A DNA stretch of 64,000 bases, taken from assembly GCF_025148785.1 (NCBI RefSeq), contig NZ_CP102271.1, positions 2,163,972-2,227,971 on the forward strand, written 5' to 3'. Made by a program: the position numbers and the translations under genes. This DNA comes from Catenibacterium mitsuokai (lineage in GTDB: Bacteria > Bacillota_I > Bacilli_A > Erysipelotrichales > Coprobacillaceae). The notes beneath the pieces were generated by a model that was given only the letters and a program-made list of their open reading frames with translations, was not told the DNA's origin and did no database searches. This document shows positions 27,098 to 35,110 of this stretch, in pieces; position 1 is the first letter of the stretch, and each line of letters opens with the position of its first letter.

Positions 27098-27837
27098 TTT
27101 GATTCTCCTGTTCTATTAATCTGTGTTGCGATATAACCTGCACCATAGCCATTATCAATATTCACTACCGCAATACCATTGGCACAAGAATTAATCATTG
27201 TAAGTAAAGCACTAACACCATGAAAGCTGGCTCCATAACCCACTGATGTAGGTACTGCAATAACAGGACAGTCTACTAAACCACCTATCACACTTGCAAG
27301 AGCTCCTTCCATTCCTGCCACCGCAATAATACATCGTGCTGATTGCAAGATATCTAATTTAGATAATAAGCGATGAATACCACTCACACCTACATCATAC
27401 AAACGTTCTACATGACTCCCAAAAAATTCAGCTGTCTGTGCTGCTTCTTCAGCCACATTAAGATCTGCTGTACCAGCACTACATACAACAATCTTTCCTT
27501 TATGTTCCTTTTCTTTTTCTATCTTAATAATATGTGATAATGGATCATATTCTAGTTCAGGAAATTCATCCCTTAAAAGTTCATATTGATGTATTGAGGC
27601 TCTAGTCCCAAAAACTTCTCCCTGCACCTCATAAAGTCTTCTCACAATACCAACTAAGTGATCATCTGCTTTTCCCTGGCAATAAATCACTTCCTGGAAA
27701 CCTGAACGTATTTCTCTATTTGTATCTAATTTCGCATAGCCTAATTCTTCAAAAGCGGATTTCTTAAAGAATTGTTCGGCTTCTTCTACAGATAGTTCTC
27801 CTGTTTTTACTTTTTCTAGTATTTCCTTTGTTTCCAT
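27094..27837 (-). CDS. larB: LarB, nicotinate adenine dinucleotide carboxylase/hydrolase
   Basis: LarB (247 residues) carboxylates and hydrolyses nicotinic acid adenine dinucleotide to start nickel-pincer cofactor synthesis. The C-terminal PurE-like domain contains IVVCSAGTADLNVAEEA, VAGMEGALASVIGGL and PTSVGYGAS. It is the first gene of larB-larC-larE-larMN-larQ-larO. AAAGGTGGTGAT precedes the ATG. The cofactor serves lactate racemase LarA and homologues, none of which is seen in this window. Confidence 0.93.
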   Translation of the reverse strand: METKEILEKVKTGELSVEEAEQFFKKSAFEELGYAKLDTNREIRSGFQEVIYCQGKADDHLVGIVRRLYEVQGEVFGTRASIHQYELLRDEFPELEYDPLSHIIKIEKEKEHKGKIVVCSAGTADLNVAEEAAQTAEFFGSHVERLYDVGVSGIHRLLSKLDILQSARCIIAVAGMEGALASVIGGLVDCPVIAVPTSVGYGASFHGVSALLTMINSCANGIAVVNIDNGYGAGYIATQINRTGESK

Positions 27838-27861
27838 ACAATCACCACCTTTATTAAGGTA

Positions 27862-27883
27862 ACATTAAACCCTGGTTTAATGT
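27862..27883. promoter_or_regulatory. Palindromic operator in the larB leader
   Basis: Inverted repeat with ten-base arms, ACATTAAACC / GGTTTAATGT, around a CT centre, 25-46 bases before the larB start. Its symmetry and place suggest a repressor or activator site for the nickel operon; the regulator is unknown. Confidence 0.6.
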
Positions 27884-27901
27884 CAAATGTTTTGTATATT
27901 C

Positions 27902-27931
27902 ATTATACAATGAGAAAAAAATAGTTCACAA
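27902..27931 (-). promoter_or_regulatory. Probable promoter of the lar operon
   Basis: TTGTGA (27926-27931) and TATAAT (27902-27907), 18 bases apart on the minus strand. The -35 box lies in the 3' arm of the preceding terminator. The -10 is part of a second inverted repeat, TTGTATA / TATACAA. Confidence 0.5.
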
Positions 27932-27948
27932 GAAAACTTGTAAACTAT
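27915..27948 (-). terminator. Terminator after the XRE regulator gene
   Basis: Twelve-base-pair stem ATAGTTTACAAG / CTTGTGAACTAT (one G-U pair), TTTT loop, then a run of T on the minus strand. Confidence 0.85.
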
Positions 27949-27978
27949 CACTTTTCTAATAATTATTTTAAGAATGAA

Positions 27979-28938
27979 CTACTTCTCTCTACCTTCTATA
28001 GTCATTTTCACCATACCAAGTACTGCTGCATATAATACTCCAGCCACTGGCCATATAATCCATGTAAACTTCCAGTTATTTGTCCAGAAACTCCATCCAA
28101 GATATATTGCGACTATCAAACACCAATAAGCACCTGAAAAAGAATTTGTCTTCTTTTTCAAATGTTTCTCTTCTATTGTATATTCCCCTTCCTGCAATAG
28201 AGTATCATAGCTAGACTTGATCATACCTGACCGAATAAGAATATTAACGCCAATAGAAACAATAATAAGTAATAGACCTACAGATATACCGCTTGTACTA
28301 TCATCTGTTTCCATCACACCTGCCATAATAGTAGGAATGACAGAAAGAATACAAAGTACAACTCCTATCGCAATATTTCTTGTGAAAGTAGGTTCATATA
28401 GTTTTCTTCTTTCACGTACCATACCTGATACACCATATTCTGTTTCAAAGCTTTCTTTTTCTAGATGCTGCATATGCGACTCATGTAATCCATAATTCAC
28501 AAATAGATAAACAGCTATTGCGACTAGTATAAGAAGAAATACTAAACTAAAACCTACAAGTGTATGATCTTCTGTCATTGTACCTAATACTATAAGGGGT
28601 ACAGGGCTTAATATACATAAACTCGTCGCATTCGCGACTATTCTTGAACCTCTACTCTTCATATCAAGATATCGATTGGCTTCTTCCATACTTACCTTGA
28701 TTGTTTTTGTTTCAACATATTCATTCTGTCGTTCTTCTTCTATTTCATCCTTTAGTAAATAATCAGTAGTCACACCAAATAGTTCAGACATCTGAAGTAT
28801 TCTTTGTAGGTCTGGTATAGATCCTGAACTCTCCCATTTAGAAACAGCTTGTCTAGAGACACCTAACTTACTTGCAAGTTCTTCCTGTGACCAGCCATTC
28901 TTTTTTCTTTCTTCTATAATCTTATCAGCAAGAATCAT
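27979..28938 (-). CDS. XRE-family transcriptional regulator with membrane domain
   Basis: A 319-residue protein. The N-terminal helix-turn-helix (WSQEELASKLGVSRQAVSKW, about residues 14-33) is typical of XRE regulators. A linker and three pairs of hydrophobic segments (about residues 110-160, 195-245 and 275-315) predict six membrane spans. Such proteins usually sense envelope or membrane conditions and control neighbouring genes. The ATG at 28938 follows GGAGGAG. It has its own terminator and may control the lar operon or others; the target is unknown. Confidence 0.8.
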   Translation of the reverse strand: MILADKIIEERKKNGWSQEELASKLGVSRQAVSKWESSGSIPDLQRILQMSELFGVTTDYLLKDEIEEERQNEYVETKTIKVSMEEANRYLDMKSRGSRIVANATSLCILSPVPLIVLGTMTEDHTLVGFSLVFLLILVAIAVYLFVNYGLHESHMQHLEKESFETEYGVSGMVRERRKLYEPTFTRNIAIGVVLCILSVIPTIMAGVMETDDSTSGISVGLLLIIVSIGVNILIRSGMIKSSYDTLLQEGEYTIEEKHLKKKTNSFSGAYWCLIVAIYLGWSFWTNNWKFTWIIWPVAGVLYAAVLGMVKMTIEGREK

Positions 28939-29086
28939 ATTCTTCTCCTCCTTACATACCAAATATACCAATTATGCTAATTTCCTTCTACCAATTCAGG
29001 CTGTAAATATGTCAACTGGCGGTTGCGGAAGTTAAATATTCTATAAACTACAACATAATATGAATCCAATTGTACCTAATACTACG

Positions 29087-29115
29087 AAAAAAAAGACAAC
29101 CTATTAGGCTGTCTT
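29087..29115 (-). terminator. Terminator of the PTS/SIS operon
   Basis: Stem AAGACAACC / GGCTGTCTT (one A-C mismatch on the plus strand, G-U on the minus strand) with a five-base loop and an eight-T tail, 30 bases after the last gene. Confidence 0.85.
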
Positions 29116-29144
29116 TACGGTAAGGAATCTTTTCAATCATCCAA

Positions 29145-29780
29145 TTAGTTTTGAGAATGAATTAAAGATTCATATATAGTTCCTTTACTGTCTTCTAAAG
29201 CTTTACTCTTATATTCCTTACTCTTTGATTCATTACCCATATTCTTGTAGATAACTGATAATAAGAATTCAAGATAGGGAGTATCCTCATTGTTTTTAGT
29301 ATATTCTTCATCTTCTAGATCAGATTTTAATTCGTCATAATACTTAATTCCACCACTAATCAAAGTATCATTAACCATATCCATCTGTCTATATAGGGCA
29401 TGATCATTTGTCGTGCTAACCATTTCCAACAAACGATCAATCATAGATGCATTCTTCTTATCTACATATATATAGAATACTGATTTTGCAAGAGCAGACT
29501 TCTGCTTAGAATTCATAGGAACATGATCCATTATATTGTTTACTTGAGTATCTATTTGTTTGTTATCATTTACTTTTAGATAAGCATTTAAAAGTAAATA
29601 TTCCCTATTAAATGGAGGAATACATATCTTAGCTAGTTGAGTTGCCATTAAGTCTTTTATTGCCTTAATATCATTGTTATGGAGTAATGTTAAATAATTT
29701 TTTAGGAGTTTCTTTCTGATGATTACTGGAATAGTACCAATAATAGCAATCACTATAGCGACAATTAACATAGCATTCAT
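29145..29780 (-). CDS. Membrane-anchored helical-repeat protein of unknown function
   Basis: A 211-residue protein with one N-terminal membrane segment (about residues 4-20, LIVAIVIAIIGTIPVII) and a soluble, mostly helical remainder. SVIYKNMGNESKSKEYKSKA near the C-terminus looks like a TPR unit. I do not recognise a family. It is the last gene of the sigma-54 PTS operon. The ATG at 29780, preceded by AAAGGGG, overlaps nothing and lies inside no other gene; the HAD gene stops five bases upstream. Similar small TPR-like proteins occur at operon ends in this group, so an accessory role is only a guess. Confidence 0.6.
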   Translation of the reverse strand: MNAMLIVAIVIAIIGTIPVIIRKKLLKNYLTLLHNNDIKAIKDLMATQLAKICIPPFNREYLLLNAYLKVNDNKQIDTQVNNIMDHVPMNSKQKSALAKSVFYIYVDKKNASMIDRLLEMVSTTNDHALYRQMDMVNDTLISGGIKYYDELKSDLEDEEYTKNNEDTPYLEFLLSVIYKNMGNESKSKEYKSKALEDSKGTIYESLIHSQN

Positions 29781-29784
29781 ACTT

Positions 29785-30438
29785 TTATGCCCCTTTCTCA
29801 ATCAACTTTATAATATCATTTAATTCATTAATAATTATATCTGCCTGGCTCTGATCTAAGCCAAACTTATCATCTTTTAAAGCCAATACCTTAATACCAG
29901 CTCTATTTGCAGCTAATATTCCTTTAGATGAATCCTCAATAATAATAGCTTCATCTTTATTCACATTCAATTCTTTGATTGTATGTGAATATATTTCTGG
30001 ATTTGGTTTACTTTCTTTGAATTGATCACCACTTACTATAAGTGAGAAATACTTTCTTAAACCAGCCTGATTTAATGCAGTATTAATAGTAGATAAACTA
30101 GAAGAGGACGCTAACGCTATTTTATAATGTTTACTTAAGTGTTCTAAAACGGGATAGATCTGCGGTCTAACTACTGCTTTATAATCACATTCAAATGAAC
30201 GAAAATATTCTTGAAGCATATTTTTAAATGTCATGAAATCAGTTTTTTCATTCCACATTGCATATGCTTGTTCATAATATAATTTATTATCAATACCAAT
30301 GAGAGGAATACAATCACTTACTTGTATTTCTATATCATGCTGTTTAAAAAATCTTATCAAATCATTTATATACATGGTTTCACTGTCAAAGATCACACCA
30401 TCCATATCAAAAATAACAGTTTTAATCGTCTCCATCAT
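29785..30438 (-). CDS. HAD-superfamily phosphatase, beta-phosphoglucomutase-like
   Basis: A 217-residue HAD hydrolase. Motif I is FDMDGVIFDSE, motif II ALASSS, motif III includes ESKPNPEIY and motif IV IIIEDSSKGI. The helical cap (residues about 17-85) is of the class I beta-PGM/phosphatase type. It overlaps the upstream SIS gene by 17 bases. In this operon it could dephosphorylate a sugar-6-phosphate product or an accumulating intermediate; the substrate cannot be read from sequence. Confidence 0.82.
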   Translation of the reverse strand: MMETIKTVIFDMDGVIFDSETMYINDLIRFFKQHDIEIQVSDCIPLIGIDNKLYYEQAYAMWNEKTDFMTFKNMLQEYFRSFECDYKAVVRPQIYPVLEHLSKHYKIALASSSSLSTINTALNQAGLRKYFSLIVSGDQFKESKPNPEIYSHTIKELNVNKDEAIIIEDSSKGILAANRAGIKVLALKDDKFGLDQSQADIIINELNDIIKLIEKGA

Positions 30439-31501
30439 AATTCACAAAATTCTCCGTTTTTGCAGCAGCGATAGCCTTAAATTCTTTTAATAATGGATGT
30501 TGATAAATAGAGTGTAAGTCATTTGAAACAATAAAGCTTAATAATTGTACAAATGGTAGATATACAAGTGGACATAATTCGCTTGATACAGTATCACTCA
30601 AACTTAAAACATGATCATCACTTGATAATTGAGGATTGTTTGAAATTAAATAAGCTCGATTGCTGACTTTTCGCGTAGCCTTATATACTTGTTCTACGCG
30701 TCGACTTGCACCATCGTTTCCATCAAAGAAAATCACATTGTATTGTGGCGTTAATTGAAGGTTTGGTCCATGGATATACTCTTCAATTTCATAGCAGCAG
30801 CTTGGAATATGAATGGTTTCACCCATTTTTAATGCACTTTCAAGTGCTGTTCCATAATTAGCACCAGCCCCACAACTATAAACCCAGGACATAGATGTGA
30901 AATTCTTATAATGTCGCTGAATAAAGTTTGTAGCCTGATCAATCATTTCTTCATTTAAATCAGCTGCTTTTTTTAATTCATCCAAATATTCAGTCTTTCC
31001 AGAATATGCAATTGCGAATAAATCTAAGAATAACGCAAGTGAAGAAACACCTTTTGTGACATAACCAACTAATTCTTCGCCCACACCATATTCAATCACA
31101 ACATCCGCAACATCTTTTACATCGCTGTTTTTATTTCCTGTTAAGCAAATAGCTTTACATTCTTTTTTCTTAATGATTTTTAATGCTTCGATTGCATTTG
31201 TACTTAAACCACTCTGTGTAACTACTAAAACTAAATCGTTCTCTTTAATATCATTTTCATAGTACGTAAATGTATATGGAGTAATGATTCTAACTTCTAA
31301 ACCACTTACTTTTTCCACAAAACTTCTAGCACAATAACAAGCATTATGACTTGATCCAGAAGCAACAAGTAAAATACGTTTGATTTCTTTTTGTTGCACT
31401 TCCTTCATCAATGGATCAACTAGTGTAGTATACTGTTCAATATTTGTTCTTAATACGTCTGGTGTTTCTTTAACATAATCAAGCATTGTTAGTTTTTTCA
31501 T
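30422..31501 (-). CDS. SIS-domain protein, probable Amadori-product (glucoselysine-6-P-like) deglycase
   Basis: A 359-residue protein with two SIS (sugar isomerase) modules, like GlmS isomerase domains: LLVASGSSHNACYCAR near residue 45, VVTQSGLSTNAIEAL near 90, and a second module with SCGAGANYGTALESALK and CYEIEEYIHGPN (the glutamate typical of these aldose-ketose/deglycase enzymes). It pairs with a second SIS protein in a mannose-PTS operon with a sigma-54 activator, the arrangement of the Salmonella gfr and related Amadori-product operons. By analogy it would split glucoselysine-6-phosphate or a similar conjugate into sugar phosphate and amine. The ATG at 31501 follows GGGGGTA. Confidence 0.68.
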   Translation of the reverse strand: MKKLTMLDYVKETPDVLRTNIEQYTTLVDPLMKEVQQKEIKRILLVASGSSHNACYCARSFVEKVSGLEVRIITPYTFTYYENDIKENDLVLVVTQSGLSTNAIEALKIIKKKECKAICLTGNKNSDVKDVADVVIEYGVGEELVGYVTKGVSSLALFLDLFAIAYSGKTEYLDELKKAADLNEEMIDQATNFIQRHYKNFTSMSWVYSCGAGANYGTALESALKMGETIHIPSCCYEIEEYIHGPNLQLTPQYNVIFFDGNDGASRRVEQVYKATRKVSNRAYLISNNPQLSSDDHVLSLSDTVSSELCPLVYLPFVQLLSFIVSNDLHSIYQHPLLKEFKAIAAAKTENFVNYDGDD

Positions 31502-31553
31502 AATATACCCCCAATTAAGGCATAAAAGGTGGAATAAATCCACCCTTTATATT

Positions 31554-32558
31554 TTAGTATTCTAATCTTCTGTAGTAACGACGGATTTCCATAGGGTGAC
31601 GAGTTTCGATTTCCATGTGAACGTCGATTCTGTTGTTTACAGCATGCATTACGTGATGAGATAAGTGTTTACGATATTTTTCACTAATTCCCTTTAATTC
31701 GTAATCTTTAGTGTCAATGATTGTGTAGTTTGCACAAATTCTTGGAATAAAGTTAGCTACACGTTCAGATAATGGACGCTGAGCATCTTCACCAATATAG
31801 ATTGTAACTGGAGTTTCTTTAGTTACGATTTCAAACATACCATGGAAGAATTCATTTGATGTGATTGATTTAGTTTTTAACCATAACTGTTCTTCCCAAT
31901 AGCACATTGCATATGAGTAAGTAGCACCCCACTGATTTCCAGCACCTACAAAGTAGTGCATTTCATCATTCCAGTGTTTTTTAGCGAATTCAATAGCGAA
32001 TGGTTCAGCTTTCTTTTCAACTTCTACTAAATCTTCTGCTAAGTATTTATCAAATTCAGCATACATATCATCGTAGTCTTCGAATTCACCATTGTTGAAC
32101 ATGAAACGGTCAGCAACCATGAAGAACTTTAACTGTTCGTTCATTGGATAAGAGATCTTGTAGTCTCCTAAATCTAATAAGATAGCTTCTTTAGCATCAA
32201 CAAATGAGATAACTGTAGCACCAACTTCATTTTTAATTTTTTTGATAGCATCAACTACTTCTTTAGTGTTTCCAGATACAGATGAGATAATAACAACTGT
32301 ATCTTTAGTAATACGTTTGTTTCCTGTAGTTAAGTATTCAGCAGCATTTTCTGCCCAAGTTTCAATAGCACTCATTTCTTTCATGTGTACTGTAGCCTGC
32401 ATAGCACTTGCCCAAGTACCACCAACACCTAACCAGCAGATGTTTGAATATCCATGTTCGCAGATTTCATCAACGATTTCGTTGATCTGAGGACGTAAAG
32501 CTAATGCGCCATTTACGCTATCGATTTTTTCCTGTTCATTAAATTTAATCATTTCCAT
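31554..32558 (-). CDS. SIS-domain protein, FrlB/GfrF-like fructoselysine-6-phosphate deglycase
   Basis: A 334-residue two-module SIS protein. WLGVGGTWASAMQATVHM and VVIISSVSGNTKEVVDAI form the first module, YFVGAGNQWGATYSYA and SNEFFHGMFEI the second. Its C-terminus, RRYYRRLEY, is very close to the E. coli FrlB ending (RRYYGGLVEY), supporting a fructoselysine-6-phosphate deglycase type, which yields glucose-6-phosphate and lysine. The ATG at 32558 follows GGAGG by eight bases. It stands between the EIID gene and the second SIS gene. Confidence 0.72.
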   Translation of the reverse strand: MEMIKFNEQEKIDSVNGALALRPQINEIVDEICEHGYSNICWLGVGGTWASAMQATVHMKEMSAIETWAENAAEYLTTGNKRITKDTVVIISSVSGNTKEVVDAIKKIKNEVGATVISFVDAKEAILLDLGDYKISYPMNEQLKFFMVADRFMFNNGEFEDYDDMYAEFDKYLAEDLVEVEKKAEPFAIEFAKKHWNDEMHYFVGAGNQWGATYSYAMCYWEEQLWLKTKSITSNEFFHGMFEIVTKETPVTIYIGEDAQRPLSERVANFIPRICANYTIIDTKDYELKGISEKYRKHLSHHVMHAVNNRIDVHMEIETRHPMEIRRYYRRLEY

Positions 32559-32587
32559 TTTCTTTTCCTCCGTTTTTTTAAAATTTA

Positions 32588-33412
32588 TTAACAACCTAAG
32601 ATACCAAAGAATGCTCCGACCAATCCGATCACAACACAGATTAACAACAATGTAGTTGTCTTAACATTTTTCTTTTTCAATAAGTAATAAACTAGTAATG
32701 TGAATAATAATGGCATTAAACCAGGCATGATATTATTGAATACAGAATTTAATGTAGTTGCTTCATTACCAGAACCAAACTTCAATGGGAAACTGATTGA
32801 TACGTTTTCAGCAGTCATACCACCAACAACCATCAATCCTAAAACACTCGCTGCATAAGTAAGTTTTGACATCAATCCATTCTGCTGGATCTTAGCCAAG
32901 AATCCACTTCCTAATTTATAACCAGCATTCATTAAATAATAACGTAATCCCTGAGCTGGAAGGTTGAAGATTAATAAGAATAAGATAGGTCCTAAGATAT
33001 TTCCTTGATTTGCTAGAGATAAACCAACACCAGTAGCGATAATACGTAGTGTCCCCCAGATGAATGAATCACCAATACCTGCTAAAGGTCCCATTAATGA
33101 AACCTTTACATTGTTGATACTTTCTGTATCAAATTCAGGATCATTTGCGTTACTTTCTTCCATAGCAGCACTAATACCTAAGATTAATGTTGCCAATTGT
33201 GGAGTTGTATTGAAGAATTCCAAGTGACGTTTCATAGCTGCAACTTGATCTTCTTTATTTGGATATAACTTTTTGATAACTGGTAACATACTATAGCAGT
33301 ATGACATATTCATCTGTCTTTCATAGTTCCAAGACCATTCCAAACCGAATGAACGCCAGAATACTTGATTTAACTCTTTTTTAGTTAATTTATTAGAAGT
33401 CGTCATCTTCAT
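32588..33412 (-). CDS. PTS mannose/fructose/sorbose-family EIID component
   Basis: A 274-residue integral membrane protein of the ManZ/EIID family: KKELNQVFWRSFGLEWSWNYERQ start, MGPLAGIGDSFIWGTLR core motif, C-terminal membrane helices. With EIIC it forms the sugar channel. It overlaps the EIIC gene by 20 bases, with GGAGGAG placed just before the ATG inside that gene. Confidence 0.93.
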   Translation of the reverse strand: MKMTTSNKLTKKELNQVFWRSFGLEWSWNYERQMNMSYCYSMLPVIKKLYPNKEDQVAAMKRHLEFFNTTPQLATLILGISAAMEESNANDPEFDTESINNVKVSLMGPLAGIGDSFIWGTLRIIATGVGLSLANQGNILGPILFLLIFNLPAQGLRYYLMNAGYKLGSGFLAKIQQNGLMSKLTYAASVLGLMVVGGMTAENVSISFPLKFGSGNEATTLNSVFNNIMPGLMPLLFTLLVYYLLKKKNVKTTTLLLICVVIGLVGAFFGILGC

Positions 33413-34169
33413 CTACTCCTCCTTCTGTTGCTGTTTGAGCTGAATTACTACGTAACTGAGTTAATACAATAGCAATGATAGCTCCAAAAATTGCGATTGC
33501 TGTTACTGGAATCTTTAAGTAAACGCTTAATGCGAATCCTAAGAAGAAGAAACATGCAACTTCTTTGTCCATAATCATCATTAATAATAAGCCGAACCCA
33601 ATTGCAGGTAATAAGCCCATTGTGATCTGTAAACCATTTGAAATCCATTTAGGAATGACATTTAATAAAGCCTGTACAGCTGGTCCACCAGCATAGTAAC
33701 CACATGCTACAATCACACCGATAATTAAGTTAACACCGAAGAATCCACCTAATAAGTGCATTCTAGCAACTCCAGCCATATTTCCTTCAGCTGCATATTT
33801 ATCTGCTTTATGAACAAATGGAGGTAAGATGAATACCATTCCAATGTTCTTTGCAATTAATACTAATGAAGCAACTGGTAAACCTACAGTTAATGCAGTT
33901 TCTGGTCCAGCTCCTGTTGTAATTGTGAAAGCTGTTCCTAATACAGTTCCTGAAATCATTTCAGGTGGAATACTAGCACCGATTGAGAAAGCTCCCATAA
34001 ATGCTAATTCTAATGTTGCACCTAAAGTAACACCTGTTTGTACATCACCAAGTACAATACCTGTTAAAGTACCCATAACCAATGGTCTTGACAACAAACT
34101 TGTACCGAACAAATACTCAGCATTTCCAAGCATTGCTACCAAGCCAAGTAAAATTGCTTGTAGTAACAT
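33393..34169 (-). CDS. PTS mannose/fructose/sorbose-family EIIC component
   Basis: A 258-residue membrane protein of the ManY/EIIC family with about seven hydrophobic segments. LLSRPLVMGTLTGIVLGDVQTG and LGATLELAFMGAFSIGASIPPE are the conserved substrate-path motifs. It lies ten bases after the EIIB gene and precedes EIID. Confidence 0.93.
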   Translation of the reverse strand: MLLQAILLGLVAMLGNAEYLFGTSLLSRPLVMGTLTGIVLGDVQTGVTLGATLELAFMGAFSIGASIPPEMISGTVLGTAFTITTGAGPETALTVGLPVASLVLIAKNIGMVFILPPFVHKADKYAAEGNMAGVARMHLLGGFFGVNLIIGVIVACGYYAGGPAVQALLNVIPKWISNGLQITMGLLPAIGFGLLLMMIMDKEVACFFFLGFALSVYLKIPVTAIAIFGAIIAIVLTQLRSNSAQTATEGGVDEDDDF

Positions 34170-34179
34170 ATTTCTCCTC

Positions 34180-34647
34180 CTATAAAACTTTTTCTACATT
34201 TACCGGATTATCTTCTGGAACCATCTGAATTGTTACATCCACACCTGATTCACATAATCCTTTTAAAATTGTTTCTTCTGCTGGTGTAATATTCATTGCT
34301 TTTGAAATATTACGAGTTTCAGCAGTTGCCTTAGTACCACCAAGATTTAACTTTTTGATGTTGCATTCTTTACACAATCTTTCAGCATCCTTAATAGATT
34401 CAACTACAGTTAATAATTTATATTTATCTGTAACACCACTGTTGATTGCTTTTACTGCATCATCCATACTTTTGATAACTAATTTAACACCACTTGGTTT
34501 TGCCATCTTGATTGAAGTTTTTCTTAAATCATCTTTCATAACTGCATCGCACGCAATTAAGATACAATCTGCTTCAACTGCATTTTTCCAAGAAAAAGCA
34601 ACTTGACCATGTAACAATCTGTGATCCACTCTTAATAATTTAATCAT
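34180..34647 (-). CDS. PTS mannose/fructose/sorbose-family EIIB component
   Basis: A 155-residue cytosolic phosphotransfer protein. The start MIKLLRVDHRLLHGQVAFSW carries the phosphorylated histidine of the HGQV motif (His14). It accepts phosphate from EIIA and passes it to the sugar during uptake. It lies 15 bases after the EIIA gene. Confidence 0.93.
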   Translation of the reverse strand: MIKLLRVDHRLLHGQVAFSWKNAVEADCILIACDAVMKDDLRKTSIKMAKPSGVKLVIKSMDDAVKAINSGVTDKYKLLTVVESIKDAERLCKECNIKKLNLGGTKATAETRNISKAMNITPAEETILKGLCESGVDVTIQMVPEDNPVNVEKVL

Positions 34648-34662
34648 TTTCTTCTCCTCCTA

Positions 34663-35076
34663 TTAGAAATCTTCATCATCTTCGCTTGTTATTCCATTCA
34701 TAACAGTCATTCCATCTTTAGCTGCTTCGATTAAATCGTTCGCTTCTGCTAATTCAAGTTTTCCGTTCAAGCCTTTCATTACTGCATCTAATACTAATCC
34801 CATGTTCATTCCTGAGAAGACCATTACATTATCTAATACTGCAAGTTTAGATAAAGCTGTGTGAACACTTCCACCTTTGATATCACACAAGATTAAGATT
34901 TGTTCATCACTCTCTTTTGCTTCTTTCAAAACTTCTTGATAAAAGTCTTCAGGATTTTGTCCAGGAAGCAAGCTATATGTTTCTATATCCTTAGCTAAAT
35001 CTCCAACAATCATAGAAACTGAATCTTTCATCCCTTTAGATAATCCTCCGTGTGATGCAAGTATGATTTTTGCCAT
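34663..35076 (-). CDS. PTS mannose/fructose/sorbose-family EIIA component
   Basis: A 137-residue EIIA domain. MAKIILASHGGLSKGMKDS contains the phosphorylated His9 in the ASHGG motif, and ILCDIKGGSVHTAL follows. It receives phosphate from HPr. The ATG at 35076 follows AAAGGAG; an upstream in-frame TTG would fall within the degenerate copy of the repeat array and is rejected. It is the first gene of the eight-gene operon, and its leader begins within the tandem sigma-54 promoter array. Confidence 0.93.
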   Translation of the reverse strand: MAKIILASHGGLSKGMKDSVSMIVGDLAKDIETYSLLPGQNPEDFYQEVLKEAKESDEQILILCDIKGGSVHTALSKLAVLDNVMVFSGMNMGLVLDAVMKGLNGKLELAEANDLIEAAKDGMTVMNGITSEDDEDF

Positions 35077-35110
35077 ATTCTCTGCACTCCTTTCTTTTCG
35101 TTTTAGTTCA

